From P52-10 sp041397365 (GTDB lineage Bacteria; Pseudomonadota; Alphaproteobacteria; Rhizobiales; Xanthobacteraceae): a stretch of 64,000 nucleotides of DNA. The translations under genes were made by a program, and so were the position numbers. The notes beneath the pieces were generated by a model. It saw only the letters and a program-made list of their open reading frames with translations. It did not search any database and was not told the origin of the DNA. Every line of letters begins with the position of its first letter. Within the stretch, counting starts at the first letter, position 1. Positions 26,313-36,406 of the stretch are shown here, in pieces. The DNA lies in assembly GCA_041397365.1 (NCBI GenBank), contig JAWKWT010000008.1, forward strand, positions 124,001-188,000, in the 5' to 3' direction.

Positions 26313-26571
26313 AGGGTCCTCGGATCGATTCCAGTATTTGGGCGCGGGTCGCGAGCGGAAAACCCGGCTCGCACATCATCCCGCGTCGACGATCCGGTTA
26401 CCTCACCGTCGTCGCGATGCAACGGTGATACATGGGCTGGGTTTCAGCAGATCTGCGCGGCGGCCGAAAACGGTTTCGCGCCGGGGACAAATTGTTTCAT
26501 GCGCGCGACCGCGACGAAGCGTTCGCCGGATTTTTAACGCGACGTTAGGCTTGATCGCCGCTTGCGGATCG

Positions 26572-27162
26572 TCAGTTGCCCAGCAAGACGTTGGTGTCGC
26601 CCGGTGCGCTCTCCTCACCGAGTTGCTTCACGGCGATCTTGCCGCCACCGACCTCGATGGTCGTGACGGAGGCATGGCCGGGCCGGAAGCTGATGACCTT
26701 CTCATTCTCCAGCGCCGCGCCGACGATCGCATTGATGGCGATGAAATGGCTGTAGATCACCGCATCGCCCGCGATCACACGCACGGCATCGACCAGCGAC
26801 GAGCGCCAGGCGGCATAGTCCGGCGATCCGGCTGGCGCGGTGGCCTGCAAATTCGCCCAGTCCGACGCCATCGCCTTGCGCAGCCATTCCTGTCGCTCCT
26901 TCAGCGAGAGCGGCGGGGACGGCACCTCGCCCACTTCCGGCAGGACGATCGCCTGAATGCCCCAGGCTTCCGCCAAGGGCTGCGCCGTCTCCCGGCAGCG
27001 GCGCAGCGGGCTCGTATAGACCGGAAGCCGGTTCGGCAGCGCTTTGAGCCGCTCGGCCGTCAGCGCGGCCTGCGCCCTGCCCGTTTCATCAAGACCGGGG
27101 TCGACAGAGTCACCATAAGTCGACGCCGGTTTCGCATGCCGGACCAGATAGAGTGTTGCCAA
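26572..27162 (-). CDS. Histidine phosphatase superfamily (phosphoglycerate-mutase-like) protein
   Basis: The protein of about 196 aa carries the phosphohistidine motif LYLVRHAKPAS near its start (RHA instead of the more usual RHG), the ERLKALPNRLPVYTSPLRRCRETA block with the conserved arginine, and a second catalytic His in VIYSHFIAINAIVG. Substrates of this branch are phospho-metabolites or phosphoproteins and cannot be assigned. The start is uncertain. A TTG at 27162 puts the RH motif about residue 9, as normal. An ATG at 27192 adds ten residues. Seven consecutive A bases at 27161-27167 could hide an indel. Confidence 0.85.
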   Translation of the reverse strand: MATLYLVRHAKPASTYGDSVDPGLDETGRAQAALTAERLKALPNRLPVYTSPLRRCRETAQPLAEAWGIQAIVLPEVGEVPSPPLSLKERQEWLRKAMASDWANLQATAPAGSPDYAAWRSSLVDAVRVIAGDAVIYSHFIAINAIVGAALENEKVISFRPGHASVTTIEVGGGKIAVKQLGEESAPGDTNVLLGN

Positions 27163-27277
27163 AAAAATGCCCCCCAGCGGAGAATCGCACAAGCGACCTT
27201 ACAGCACCCCGATACCGGACACCGAGTGGTTCACCCATTCGATGCCCGTTTTCTGCTAGCCCTAATTCGTGATGAAG

Positions 27278-27814
27278 TCAGCGCACTTTTGCACGGTATC
27301 GCCCAGACCCCAAGGCATGATCGGCACGCTGGACGTCGAGTTTTTGGCGAGCCTTCGATGATTGATCAGAGTAGACCATATAAACCAATACGTTACGTTT
27401 GATATCGCATCCCCGGACGATCTGCATTTTCTTGAAAAACAGCGACCGGCGCTGGCGGAACATGTCCTCGCCCTGCGAGAATTTCTGCTTGATACGGATC
27501 GGCGCGATCTGCCGACAGGCCAGCGAGATGTCGGACACCTCCTCCGCCAGGCCGAACCAGCCTTTGAACCCGCCCTTTTCCGGAACGGTGAAGTGGCAAG
27601 CCACGCCGTCGACCTCCGGATCGTCGAGTCCGTAGGTGGCGAGCTTGTCGTTCGGCGACACCCATTTGAACACGGTGGACTTGCGGAAGATCAGATCCGG
27701 CTCGTCCGCTGCCTTCGCCTGCGACGCACCACCGGTGAGCATCGCGAGCACAGTGAACGCCGCCGCCAGACCTCGCAGATCACGAAAGCGTGTTGCGCCG
27801 TAAAAACCTGTCAT
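27278..27814 (-). CDS. creA: CreA family exported protein
   Basis: The 178-aa protein has a signal peptide (LAAAFTVLAMLTGGASQAKA) and the CreA domain: STVFKWVSPNDKLATYGLDD, DGVACHFTVPEKGGFKGWFG, LAEEVSDISLACRQIAPI and LFFKKMQIVRGCDIKRNVLV followed by YMVYSD. Two cysteines (ACH and ACRQ) are conserved in the family. The function of CreA is unknown. The ribosome binding site GGTGGGAG lies six bases upstream of the ATG at 27814 but directly against the ATG at 27820, so 27814 is the likely start. Confidence 0.88.
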   Translation of the reverse strand: MTGFYGATRFRDLRGLAAAFTVLAMLTGGASQAKAADEPDLIFRKSTVFKWVSPNDKLATYGLDDPEVDGVACHFTVPEKGGFKGWFGLAEEVSDISLACRQIAPIRIKQKFSQGEDMFRQRRSLFFKKMQIVRGCDIKRNVLVYMVYSDQSSKARQKLDVQRADHALGSGRYRAKVR

Positions 27815-28084
27815 CGTCATCTCCCACCTGAAGGTGCAGCGCATATAAGCATCGCCGCTCGTTGCGGAAGTCATTGAACCCGGCGATCGCGAAAGCCCTG
27901 CAAGGCGCGTGTTTCCGCCGCGCCTGAGCGCGCTGTGACTTTTCTGGCTCACCGATTCAAAACCTCTCTAAATCCTTGGGAAAGCTCATGAACCGTTTAC
28001 GGTCCAGCAGCACGAATAGGGTAAGAGTTAGGGAATCGGGATTATCGGTGAGCGCATGCGCGAACCAGCCGGAGGGGCCTTACG

Positions 28085-29758
28085 TTGAGCGGGCAGCATT
28101 TCTTCCATCAGCATCACGACAATCAAGGCACGAGCATCGTTTCGGCCCCCTGGGCGCGCCGCATCGCGCTGATGGCCGCGGCGGTTCTGTTCGTCGTGCC
28201 GGGCTCCGCTCACGCGCAATCGTTCTGGAACTGGGGCGCGGCCGATTATCCGGAGCATCGTCCGGCGCCGCAAAAGCGTGTCAAGGTGAAGCGCAAGATC
28301 GATCACGCGGCGGAGAAGGCCGCGCGGAACGCTCCGAAGCCCGTCGGTCCGCTGGTGATCGCCGTGTCGATCGCGCAGCAGCGCGTGAAGGTTTACGATT
28401 CGAACGGGCTGTTCGCGGAAGCGCCGGTGTCCACCGGAACGAAATCGCATCCGACCCCGATGGGCGTGTTCAGCATCATCCAGAAGAACAAGCACCATGT
28501 CTCGAACCTGTATGGCGCGGAGATGCCGTACATGCAGCGCATCACATGGTCGGGCGTCGCCCTGCACACCGGGCCTCTGCCCGGCTATGCCGCCTCGCAT
28601 GGCTGCATCCGCCTGCCGAACGAATTCGCGACGCGGCTGTGGACCTGGACCCGGATGGGAACGCGCGTGATCGTCGCGCCCGGCGACATCTCGCCGGCCG
28701 ACATCACGCATTCGAAACTGATCGCGCGGATGACGCCGCCGCAAACGATTTCCGCCGCGCCTGGTGCTGCGACCGTCGCCGCGCTGGCAAAACCCGCACC
28801 GCGCAGAACGGCTGACGCCAGCGACGCGATGGCCGCCATGAAGAACACGCTGTCCGACGCCGACCCGGCGACGGCGGCGAAGGAGACAGCGCCCGAGATT
28901 CAAAAGGAGTCTGAAAAGATCGCAGCGCCAGTGGCGGTCACCGAAAAACCCGTCAGTGCGGAAGCGCCGGCCGTCACCGAGCAGCGCCAGCCGGCTTCTG
29001 AGGAGAATGCCGCTGTAAAGGATGTCGCTTCTTCCGAGGCGAAGACGACGCAAACGGAAGCGCCGGCGACCACCGGCTCCGAGACGAAAGCCGCCGAGTC
29101 CATCGCGCAGCCGCCCGCCGCCGTCGAACCGCTCGCGCAAGACAAGGAGCCAACCAAGGTCGCCGCACCGGACGTCAAGCCTGCCGAGGCCAAGTCTGCT
29201 GAAACCAAGGCTGCTGAAACTAAGTCTGCTGAAACCAGACCCGCTGAAGCGCCAAACCCCGAGATCGCCGCGCCCGCGGCTGCGCCGGAAGCCGCGAAGC
29301 CGGCCGTCACGGCCGCCGCGCCAAAACGCGGACTGGATCACGTCGCGGTGTTCATCAGCCGCAAGGATCAGAAGCTCTATGTCCGGCAGGGCTATGCGCC
29401 GGTATTCGACGTGCCGGTGCAGATCGCCGACATCGAGCGCCCGCTCGGCACGCACGTCTTCACCGCACGCGGCGACAAGGACGACCAGAACGCGCTGCAA
29501 TGGTCGGTGGTGTCGCTGCCGCAGGTCGTGCGGCGCAGCGAGAAGCGCAGCACGAAGAAAGGCGCAACCGCCGCTGCCTCCTCCATCGTGCCGCCTCTGA
29601 GCGCCTCCGAGGCGCTGGACCGCGTCAGCATCCCGGCGGACGCGCTGGAGAAGATCGCCGCGATCATCGCGCCGGGCGGATCGCTGTTGATTTCGGACCA
29701 CGGCCTGAATGACTGGGAGACCGGCAAGGGCACCGACTTCATCGTGCCGCTGCGCTGA
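28085..29758 (+). CDS. L,D-transpeptidase (YkuD) with a second, degenerate YkuD-like domain
   Basis: The 557-aa exported enzyme would cross-link peptidoglycan through 3-3 bonds or attach proteins to it. A signal peptide (core ALMAAAVLFVVPG, cleavage near SAHA, 44) is followed by a YkuD domain (about 88-220) with the catalytic motif SHGCIRLPN, in which His172 and Cys174 are intact. A long Ala/Glu/Lys/Thr-rich linker with repeated AETK units (about 240-410) leads to a second region (about 415-557). This starts like another YkuD domain (VAVFISRKDQKLYVRQGYAP) but has ISDHGLNDW where the HGCxR motif should be. The start is TTG at 28085, supported by GGAGGGG seven bases upstream. Confidence 0.85.
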   Translation: MSGQHFFHQHHDNQGTSIVSAPWARRIALMAAAVLFVVPGSAHAQSFWNWGAADYPEHRPAPQKRVKVKRKIDHAAEKAARNAPKPVGPLVIAVSIAQQRVKVYDSNGLFAEAPVSTGTKSHPTPMGVFSIIQKNKHHVSNLYGAEMPYMQRITWSGVALHTGPLPGYAASHGCIRLPNEFATRLWTWTRMGTRVIVAPGDISPADITHSKLIARMTPPQTISAAPGAATVAALAKPAPRRTADASDAMAAMKNTLSDADPATAAKETAPEIQKESEKIAAPVAVTEKPVSAEAPAVTEQRQPASEENAAVKDVASSEAKTTQTEAPATTGSETKAAESIAQPPAAVEPLAQDKEPTKVAAPDVKPAEAKSAETKAAETKSAETRPAEAPNPEIAAPAAAPEAAKPAVTAAAPKRGLDHVAVFISRKDQKLYVRQGYAPVFDVPVQIADIERPLGTHVFTARGDKDDQNALQWSVVSLPQVVRRSEKRSTKKGATAAASSIVPPLSASEALDRVSIPADALEKIAAIIAPGGSLLISDHGLNDWETGKGTDFIVPLR

Positions 29759-29920
29759 TCCTGCAACACGCTGAATATTCGCGGCACGTCAGATCTCGCG
29801 CCACCATATTCGCGACACATTGGCGCGCCGCGTGCGAGCGCGCTGCCGTGCATCTTCGTCATTTGCAAATCGGTCCGTTTGGGTGAAGACTTCAGCCCCA
29901 AAGGATTGTGCGAGGCGAAC

Positions 29921-30508
29921 ATGAAGATCGATCGCAGGACGACGCTGACCCTGATGCTCGCGGGCGCGGCCTCGCCCGCATTCGGACAGGCCATGATCGG
30001 ACAAGCCATGAGCAGCATCACGGCGTTCGCGTTTTCGTTTCCCTCGCCTCACGGCGAGCCGATCCGGCTGGCGGACCATGCCGGCAAACCGATGCTCATC
30101 GTCAACACCGCCTCGCTCTGCGGCTTCACCCCGCAATACAGGGGATTGCAGGAATTGTGGACCACCTATCGCGACCGCGGCCTGTTGATCGTCGGCGTGC
30201 CCTCGAACGATTTCAATCAGGAGCCGGGCGACGCGAACACGATCGCCGAGACCGCGCATCACCAATATGGCGTGACGTTTCCGATCGCCGCCAAGGCCGC
30301 CCTGCGCGGGCCCAACGCGCACCCCTTCTACAAATGGGCCGCCGCCGAGCGCCCAAAGGATCTGCCGCGTTGGAACTTCCATAAATATCTGATCGGCCGC
30401 GACGGCCATATCGCCGATGTCTTCCCCGAGCGGATCGAGCCGACCGATACGCGCGTCGTGACCGCGATCGCGCGTCAGCTCGATCCCGCGCCGCGCGCTA
30501 CTAACTGA
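29921..30508 (+). CDS. Exported glutathione peroxidase-like protein
   Basis: The 195-aa thiol peroxidase reduces hydroperoxides with glutathione or thioredoxin. It has the catalytic Cys67 in VNTASLCGFTPQY, the VPSNDFNQEPG segment and the Trp/Asn in RWNFHKYLIG. The N-terminus carries DRRTTLTLMLAGAASPAFG, which looks like a twin-arginine or Sec signal, so the enzyme probably acts in the periplasm. It has Cys, not selenocysteine. Two bases separate its stop from the next gene, so both are in one transcript. Confidence 0.9.
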   Translation: MKIDRRTTLTLMLAGAASPAFGQAMIGQAMSSITAFAFSFPSPHGEPIRLADHAGKPMLIVNTASLCGFTPQYRGLQELWTTYRDRGLLIVGVPSNDFNQEPGDANTIAETAHHQYGVTFPIAAKAALRGPNAHPFYKWAAAERPKDLPRWNFHKYLIGRDGHIADVFPERIEPTDTRVVTAIARQLDPAPRATN

Positions 30509-30510
30509 TC

Positions 30511-31065
30511 ATGGCGTCTTTTCGTTTCGAAGGTTGCGCGATCGTGTCCGCCGACGGCATGCTGGCCGACGCGGACGGCGTTCAGCCGCCCGGACTTCTG
30601 ATTGAGGCCGACCAGCGTTTCTTCGAAGACAAGCTCGATGCGGCCGACCTGATCGTGCATGGGCGCAATTCGGTCGAAGACAAACGCAACTCGCCCAGCC
30701 GCAAGCGCATCACCGCCACACGCAAAATCGACGGCGTCGAACGCGATCCGTCCAATCCGAACGGCGTGCTGTGGAATCCGCAAACCTCACCATTCGAACA
30801 GGCGGCAAAGCTTCTCGGCGTCGAGGCAGGCGCCGTCGCCGTGATCGGCGGCACCGCGGTGTTCGACCTGTTCCTCGATCGCTATTCCACGTTCTGGCTC
30901 TCGACCGCTCCGCTGACGCGCCTTCCCGGCGGCGTGCCGGTGTTCAGCGGCGTGCCGACGGCGACGCCCGCCGACATTCTCGCGCGCCACGGCCTTGTCT
31001 TGACCGACACGCGCCTGCTCGATCCCACGCATGAGGTGCGGCTGGAGCGATGGGTCCGCGCCTGA
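30511..31065 (+). CDS. Dihydrofolate reductase / RibD C-terminal-like protein
   Basis: The 184-aa protein has a dihydrofolate-reductase-type fold as in the RibD reductase domain: GCAIVSADGMLADADG at the N-terminus, the LIVHGRNSVEDK loop and VAVIGGTAVFDLFLDRYSTF with the NADPH-binding GG. Family members reduce pterins or the riboflavin intermediate, but free-standing copies are often of unknown substrate. It follows the glutathione peroxidase gene by two bases. Classical folA residues are not all identifiable, so I do not call it folA. Confidence 0.75.
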   Translation: MASFRFEGCAIVSADGMLADADGVQPPGLLIEADQRFFEDKLDAADLIVHGRNSVEDKRNSPSRKRITATRKIDGVERDPSNPNGVLWNPQTSPFEQAAKLLGVEAGAVAVIGGTAVFDLFLDRYSTFWLSTAPLTRLPGGVPVFSGVPTATPADILARHGLVLTDTRLLDPTHEVRLERWVRA

Positions 31066-31085
31066 GCCCGGCGCGGGCATCCAGG

Positions 31086-31547
31086 TCAGAGATCGTGCCG
31101 CTCGACATAGGACGGCGCGGAAACCGGCGTGACCATCGGCCGATAGCCGATAATCATCAACAGCGCGCCGACGATCGAGATGTTCTTCATCACATGCACG
31201 ATGTTTTCCAGCCGCTCGCTGCCGCCGCTCTGATTCCAGAAATCATGCACGTAGAATGTGGTGACGACGACGAAGATCAACAGGATGAGCGCGAAGAAAC
31301 GCGTCGCGAGATTGAAGGCGATCATCAGCCCGCAGACGACCTCCGTGCTGGCGGCAAGATATGCGAGCAGGCGGAAAACCGTCATGCCGACCGCGTTCTC
31401 GATCTGGACGATCGAACTCGCGATGGTGTCCGGGATCAGGACCTTCGCCTGAATCACTTCGGCGGTGGAGCCGATATCGAAAAACTTCGATACGCCGGAA
31501 AAGATGAACAGCAGCGCGAACAGCACGCGGCCAACAGCAATCAGCAT
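31086..31547 (-). CDS. DoxX family membrane protein
   Basis: The 153-aa protein has four hydrophobic helices, starting MLIAVGRVLFALLFIFSGVSKF (the DoxX signature), then AYLAASTEVVCGLMIAFN, FFALILLIFVVVTTFYVHDFW and NISIVGALLMIIGY. DoxX-like proteins take part in thiosulfate:quinone oxidation or in redox stress complexes (for example with SodA and SseA in Mycobacterium), but most have no known role. I chose the ATG at 31547 because the family begins directly at the first helix. It is convergent with the reductase-like gene, with 20 bases between stops. Confidence 0.85.
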   Translation of the reverse strand: MLIAVGRVLFALLFIFSGVSKFFDIGSTAEVIQAKVLIPDTIASSIVQIENAVGMTVFRLLAYLAASTEVVCGLMIAFNLATRFFALILLIFVVVTTFYVHDFWNQSGGSERLENIVHVMKNISIVGALLMIIGYRPMVTPVSAPSYVERHDL

Positions 31548-31585
31548 CGGTATGCTCCCGTGCGAACAGTCACGAACCATACATG

Positions 31586-31612
31586 AAAAAGGCCGTCACA
31601 GGCATGACGGCC
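31586..31612 (-). terminator. Intrinsic terminator of the minus-strand exported-protein gene
   Basis: Read on the minus strand, GGCCGTCA and TGACGGCC form an 8-base stem around a short TGCCTG loop, followed by TTTTT. It lies between the stop of the 99-aa gene (31637) and the start of doxX. Confidence 0.8.
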
Positions 31613-31636
31613 CTCTCCGATACAGATCAATTCCAA

Positions 31637-31936
31637 TCAGCCGCAATAGCCGCGCCGCACCAGGCGATATTCGCCGTTCGGATAACGGAACCAGCAGCGG
31701 TTGTCATACCAGTAATAGCCGCCCGGACGCGCCTGAAACGAAATGGCCGCGCCCGCCGCGGCGCCGATCACGCCGCCCGCAATCGCTCCCGCCGCACGGC
31801 CGCCGGTCGCGGCCGCGCCGACGCCCGCACCGATCGCACCGCCCAGAATGGTCGCCAGCGGGTCCTGCGCCTTGGCTTCCTGAAGCGGCAACGCCATCGC
31901 CGATGCAAGCAGCAGCGTCGCTCCCAGATAACGCAT
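31637..31936 (-). CDS. Exported glycine-zipper protein with C-terminal RCWFRYPNGEY motif, 99 aa
   Basis: The signal peptide MRYLGATLLLASAMALPLQE ends near AKA (23). The mature part contains a strong glycine-zipper segment (GAIGAGVGAAATGGRAAGAI followed by AGGVIGAAAGAAI). It ends with YYWYDNRCWFRYPNGEYRLV and RRGYCG. The C-terminal Tyr/Trp/Arg module with two cysteines recurs in many small exported proteins of Bradyrhizobium-like bacteria. The glycine zipper may insert into the outer membrane. The precise function is unknown. Confidence 0.72.
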   Translation of the reverse strand: MRYLGATLLLASAMALPLQEAKAQDPLATILGGAIGAGVGAAATGGRAAGAIAGGVIGAAAGAAISFQARPGGYYWYDNRCWFRYPNGEYRLVRRGYCG

Positions 31937-32055
31937 GTCGAATCTCCCTCTCGAAATTTCGCGAGAGCGATTATGCCCGCCGGAGGCATCATTTTCAAAT
32001 GCGATACTCGGCGCGCCCGTCTCGCTTTCGCCTCAATTAAAGGATCGTGCGCGGC

Positions 32056-34369
32056 TCAGGCGAACATCGTCGGCTGCGCCCGCTCCGCCTGCTCCTGCGC
32101 CTCGACCGCGGCCACCGCCGTCATGTTGAGCACGCCGCGCGCCGTCACCGAGGGCGTCAGGATGTGCGCCGGCCGTGCCGCGCCGATCAGAATGGGACCG
32201 ACTGGCACCGCGTCGGTGAGCACCTTCGTCATCTGATAGGTGATGTTCGCCGCATCGAGATTCGGCATCACCAGAATGTTGGCGACGCCTTCGGGAACAG
32301 GTGTGCGGCAGCACGCGCTCGCGCGTCGCCGGCGACAGCGCCAGGATCGCCGTGCATCTCGCCATCGGCTTCGAGCTGCGGATGCGCGCGCTTGAGCAAT
32401 TCGGTCGCGCGCCGCATCTTGCGCGCGGATGGCGTAATATAGCTGCCGAAGTTCGAATGCGACAGGAACGCGATCTTCGGCTTCCAGTTCCGAACCGCTC
32501 CACATGCTTGGCCGCAAGGGCTGCGATTTCGGCCAGTTCCTCCGCGCTCGGGTCCGAGCGGACGTGCGTGTCGGTGATAAAGAACGCGCCGCTCGAGGTG
32601 ATGACCAGCGCCAGCGCCGCGAATTCGTTGAGCCCCGGAGCGACGCCGATAATTTCGCGAATGCGGCGGAGGTGGCTGAGGTAACGCCCCTCCACGCCGC
32701 AGATCATCGCGTCCGCCTCCCCGCGCAGCACGGCCAGCGCGGCGATCGCCGTCGCATTGGTGCGCACCAGGGTCGCAGCCGCTTCCGGCGTGATGCCAGA
32801 ACGGCCCGCCGCGTTGATGTAGTCTTGAACATAGGAGCGGTAACGCGGATCGTCGTCCGGATTAATCAGATCGAAATCATGGCCGGCGCGGATCGACAGG
32901 CCGAACCGCTCCAGCCGCGCCTCGATCACCGCCGGGCGGCCAACCAGGATCGGCCGCGCCAGTTTCTCCTCCAGCACCGCCTGCGTCGCACGCAAAATGC
33001 GCTGGTCCTCGCCCTCGGCGTAGATCACGCGAACCGGCTGCGTCCGCGCCTTGGCGAACACCGGCTTCATCACGAAGCCGGAGCGGAAGGCGAAGCGCTC
33101 CAGACCTTCCCGATACTCGTCGAAATCGGCGATCGGCCGCGAGGCGACGCCGGAATCCATCGCAGCCTTGGCGACCGCCGGCGCGATGCGTAGGATCAGC
33201 CGCGGATCGAACGGCGACGGGATCAGCGAGCCGGGACCGAAGCCGAGCGACTCGCCCTCATAGGCGCGCGCCACCACGTCGGACGGCGCTTCGCGCGCAA
33301 GTTCGGCGATCGCCGAGGCGGCGGCATGTTTCATCTCCTCGTTGATCGCGGTTGCGCCGCAATCCAGCGCGCCCCGGAACATGAAGGGGAAGCACAGAAC
33401 GTTGTTCACCTGGTTCGGGAAATCCGAGCGGCCGGTGCAGATCATCGCGTCGCTGCGCACCGAGCGCACCTCGTCGGGCATGATCTCCGGCGTCGGATTG
33501 GCGAGCGCCATCACCAGCGGCTGGGGAGCCATCTGCGCCACCATCTCCTTGGTCAGCACATTGGGGCCGGACAGGCCGAGAAAGATATCGGCCCCGACGA
33601 TCACGTCGGCGAGCGTGCGCATCTCGGTGTCGCGGGCGTATTGCCTTCCAGCGATCCATCCGCGTGTTGCAGCCCTCATGGATGCGCCTTCCTGATCGCA
33701 GACGAAGATGTTCGACTTCTTCGCACCCATCGCCACCAGCAAATTGAGGCACGCGAGCGAGGCGGCGCCCGCGCCGGCGGCGGCGATCTTCACGTCCTCG
33801 ATCTTCTTGCCGTTCAGCAGCAGCGCGTTCTGCACCGCGGCCGTGACGATGATCGCCGTGCCATGCTGGTCGTCGTGAAAGACCGGGATCTTCATCCGCT
33901 CCTTGAGCTGCGCCTCGATGTCGAAGCACTGCGGAGCCTTGATGTCCTCCAGATTGATGCCGCCGAAGGTCGGCTCAAGCGCGGCCACCGTCTCGACCAC
34001 CCGCTCGATCGTGTCCGCATTGATCTCGATGTCGAACACGTCGATGCCGGCGAATTTCTTGAACAGAACCGCCTTGCCTTCCATCACCGGCTTCGACGCC
34101 AGCGGGCCGATATTGCCGAGGCCGAGCACGGCGGTGCCGTTCGAAACCACCGCCACAAGGTTGGCACGGCTGGTCATCGCCGCCGCTTCCTGCGGGTCCG
34201 CGGCGATGGCCTCGCAGGCCGCGGCCACGCCCGGCGAATAGGCCAGCGCCAGATCGCGCTGATTGGCGAGCGGCTTGGTGGCCTGGATCTCCAGCTTTCC
34301 GGGGCGGGGCAGCCGGTGATACGCGAGTGCTGCGGCGTTAAGATCTTCAGAGCCCGATGACGACGACAT
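32056..34369 (-). CDS. maeB: NADP-dependent malic enzyme fused to phosphotransacetylase-like domain (3' part frameshifted)
   Basis: This two-domain enzyme of about 770 aa oxidatively decarboxylates malate to pyruvate. The malic N-domain (YHRLPRPGKLEIQATKPLAN, LAYSPGVA) and NAD(P)-binding domain (IPVFHDDQHGTAIIV, AAGAGAASLACLNLL) are intact. The phosphotransacetylase-like domain starts about residue 430 and is regulatory in this family. Between about 32290 and 32500 the frame breaks at least three times: the expected KPKIAFLSHSNFGSY is in one frame, LALSPATRERVLPHT in a second and the C-terminus (GVANILVMPNLDAANITYQM) in a third, ending at 32056. The clustering within 200 bases points to poor sequence quality there. 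Confidence 0.9.
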
Positions 34370-34423
34370 GCATTTCCTCTGACGCCTGTCCCGGTACAGG
34401 CGCTTTATTGTTGTCCTGAACGG

Positions 34424-36199
34424 TTAGTTCTGCGGCAAATTGAGCCGGATGTGAAGCTCTCTCAATTGCTTTGGCGCGGCTTCCGACGGCGCGCCCATGA
34501 GCAGGTCTTCCGCTCGCTGGTTCATCGGGAAGAGCGAGATCTCGCGCAGATTGTTGGTGCCGCAAAGCAGCATGACGATCCGGTCGACGCCGGCCGCCAT
34601 TCCGCCGTGCGGCGGCGCGCCGTACTGGAAGGCGCGATACATTCCGCCGAAGCGCTCGATCACCGTCTCCTCGCCATAGCCAGCGATCTCGAAGGCTTTC
34701 ACCATCGCTTCCGGCACATGGTTGCGGATGCCGCCCGAGGCGATCTCATAGCCGTTGCAGACGATATCGTACTGAAACGCGTTGATCGTCAGCGGGTCGG
34801 CCGTCTCCTGCAAGGTCTTGAGGCCGCCCTGCGGCATCGAGAACGGGTTGTGCGAGAACTCGACCCTCTTCTCTTCCTCGTTGTACTCGTACATCGGGAA
34901 GTCGACGATCCAGGCCAGCGCGAACCGCTCCTTGTCGACGAGGTTCAACTCCTCGCCGACCCTGGTGCGGGCCTGCCCTGCGAAGCGCGCGAACTTGGCC
35001 GGATTGCCGGCGACGAAGAAAGCCGCGTCGCCGTCCTTCAGGCCGAGTTGGCTGCGGATCGCGGCCGTGCGCTCCGCGCCGATATTGTTGGCGAGCGGAC
35101 CCGCGCCCTCGCCGCCCTCGCGCCACATGATGTAGCCGAGGCCCGGCTGGCCCTCGCCCTGCGCCCAGGAGTTCATCCGGTCGCAGAAGGCGCGGCTGCC
35201 GCCGCCGGGTCCGGGAATGGCCCATACGGCGTTGCGCGGGTCTTCGAGCATGCGCGCGAACACCTTGAAGCCGGAGCCGCGGAAATGCTCCGAGACATCC
35301 TGCATCTCCAACGGATTGCGCAGGTCCGGCTTGTCCGAACCGTATTTGCGGATCGCCTCCGCATAGGGAATGCGCGGCCAGCCGGTCGTCACCGGCTTGC
35401 CCTCGGCGAACTCGTTGAACACGCCGGTCACGACCGGCTCCATCGTCGAAAACACGTCGTCCTGCTCGACGAAGCTCATCTCGACGTCGAGTTGGTAGAA
35501 CTCGCCCGGCAGGCGGTCGGCGCGCGGATCCTCGTCGCGGAAACACGGCGCGATCTGGAAGTAGCGGTCGAAACCGGACATCATCAGCAATTGCTTGTAC
35601 TGCTGGGGCGCCTGCGGCAGCGCATAGAACTTGCCAGGATGGATGCGGCTCGGCACCAGGAAGTCGCGCGCGCCCTCCGGCGACGAGGCCGTCAAGATCG
35701 GCGTCTGGAATTCGAAGAAGCCGGCCTCCTTCATCCGCCGGCGCATCGAATCGATGATCGCGCCGCGCGTCATGATGTTCTTGTGCAGCCGCTCGCGGCG
35801 CAGATCGAGGAAGCGGTATTTCAGCCGCACATCTTCCGGATAGTCGAGGTCGCCGAACACCGGCAGCGGCAGGTCGGCGGCCGGTCCCAGCACCTCGATC
35901 TCGGCGACGAACACCTCGACCTCGCCGGTCGGCAGCTCCATGTTTTCCGTGCCGCCCGGCCGCCGGCGCACCTTGCCGGCGATCCGCACCACCCATTCGG
36001 AGCGCAGCGTTTCGGCGTCCTTGAAGGCCGGCGAATCGGGGTCGGCCACGCATTGGGTCAGCCCGTAATGGTCACGCAGGTCAATGAACAGCACGCCGCC
36101 ATGGTCGCGCACGCGATGGACCCACCCGGACAGACGGACGGTTTCGTCGATATGGCTGGCGCGAAGCGCGCCGCAGGTGTGCGACCGGTAACGATGCAT
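34424..36199 (-). CDS. aspS: Aspartate--tRNA ligase (bacterial type)
   Basis: The complete 591-aa class II synthetase starts with the anticodon-binding OB fold (TVRLSGWVHRVRDHGGVLFI). The catalytic core has motif 2 (CFRDEDPRADRLPGEFYQLD) and motif 3 (GGMAAGVDRIVMLL), with the bacterial GAD insertion domain between them (about 290-410). Bacteria of this group often use a non-discriminating AspRS with GatCAB to make Asn-tRNA, but this cannot be settled from the sequence alone. It is divergent from rnd across 207 bases and lies downstream of nothing co-oriented. The frame is unbroken. Confidence 0.97.
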   Translation of the reverse strand: MHRYRSHTCGALRASHIDETVRLSGWVHRVRDHGGVLFIDLRDHYGLTQCVADPDSPAFKDAETLRSEWVVRIAGKVRRRPGGTENMELPTGEVEVFVAEIEVLGPAADLPLPVFGDLDYPEDVRLKYRFLDLRRERLHKNIMTRGAIIDSMRRRMKEAGFFEFQTPILTASSPEGARDFLVPSRIHPGKFYALPQAPQQYKQLLMMSGFDRYFQIAPCFRDEDPRADRLPGEFYQLDVEMSFVEQDDVFSTMEPVVTGVFNEFAEGKPVTTGWPRIPYAEAIRKYGSDKPDLRNPLEMQDVSEHFRGSGFKVFARMLEDPRNAVWAIPGPGGGSRAFCDRMNSWAQGEGQPGLGYIMWREGGEGAGPLANNIGAERTAAIRSQLGLKDGDAAFFVAGNPAKFARFAGQARTRVGEELNLVDKERFALAWIVDFPMYEYNEEEKRVEFSHNPFSMPQGGLKTLQETADPLTINAFQYDIVCNGYEIASGGIRNHVPEAMVKAFEIAGYGEETVIERFGGMYRAFQYGAPPHGGMAAGVDRIVMLLCGTNNLREISLFPMNQRAEDLLMGAPSEAAPKQLRELHIRLNLPQN

Positions 36200-36406
36200 G
36201 TTGACCCTGAAGGCTTAAGAAAAGTGCGGGAATCCGCAGACGCGGACGCCGCGGGGGGTTTAACCGAGCCCGCCCGGCCGGGCAACCGGAGCGACGGCTT
36301 CCGCGGGCGACTTTCAGCCGATTCGCCGGAAAAACCCGCCCGAATCCTGTCGATTCCGATTGAAAAGCCCGGCGACAACGCCCCCAAGCTGCGTTATTCA
36401 GCGGCC

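Noticed and set aside
34451..36406. Very long open frame antisense to aspS that runs into rnd
   Set aside because: aspS on the other strand is complete and unmistakable. Only the part from the ATG at 36407 has RNase D similarity.
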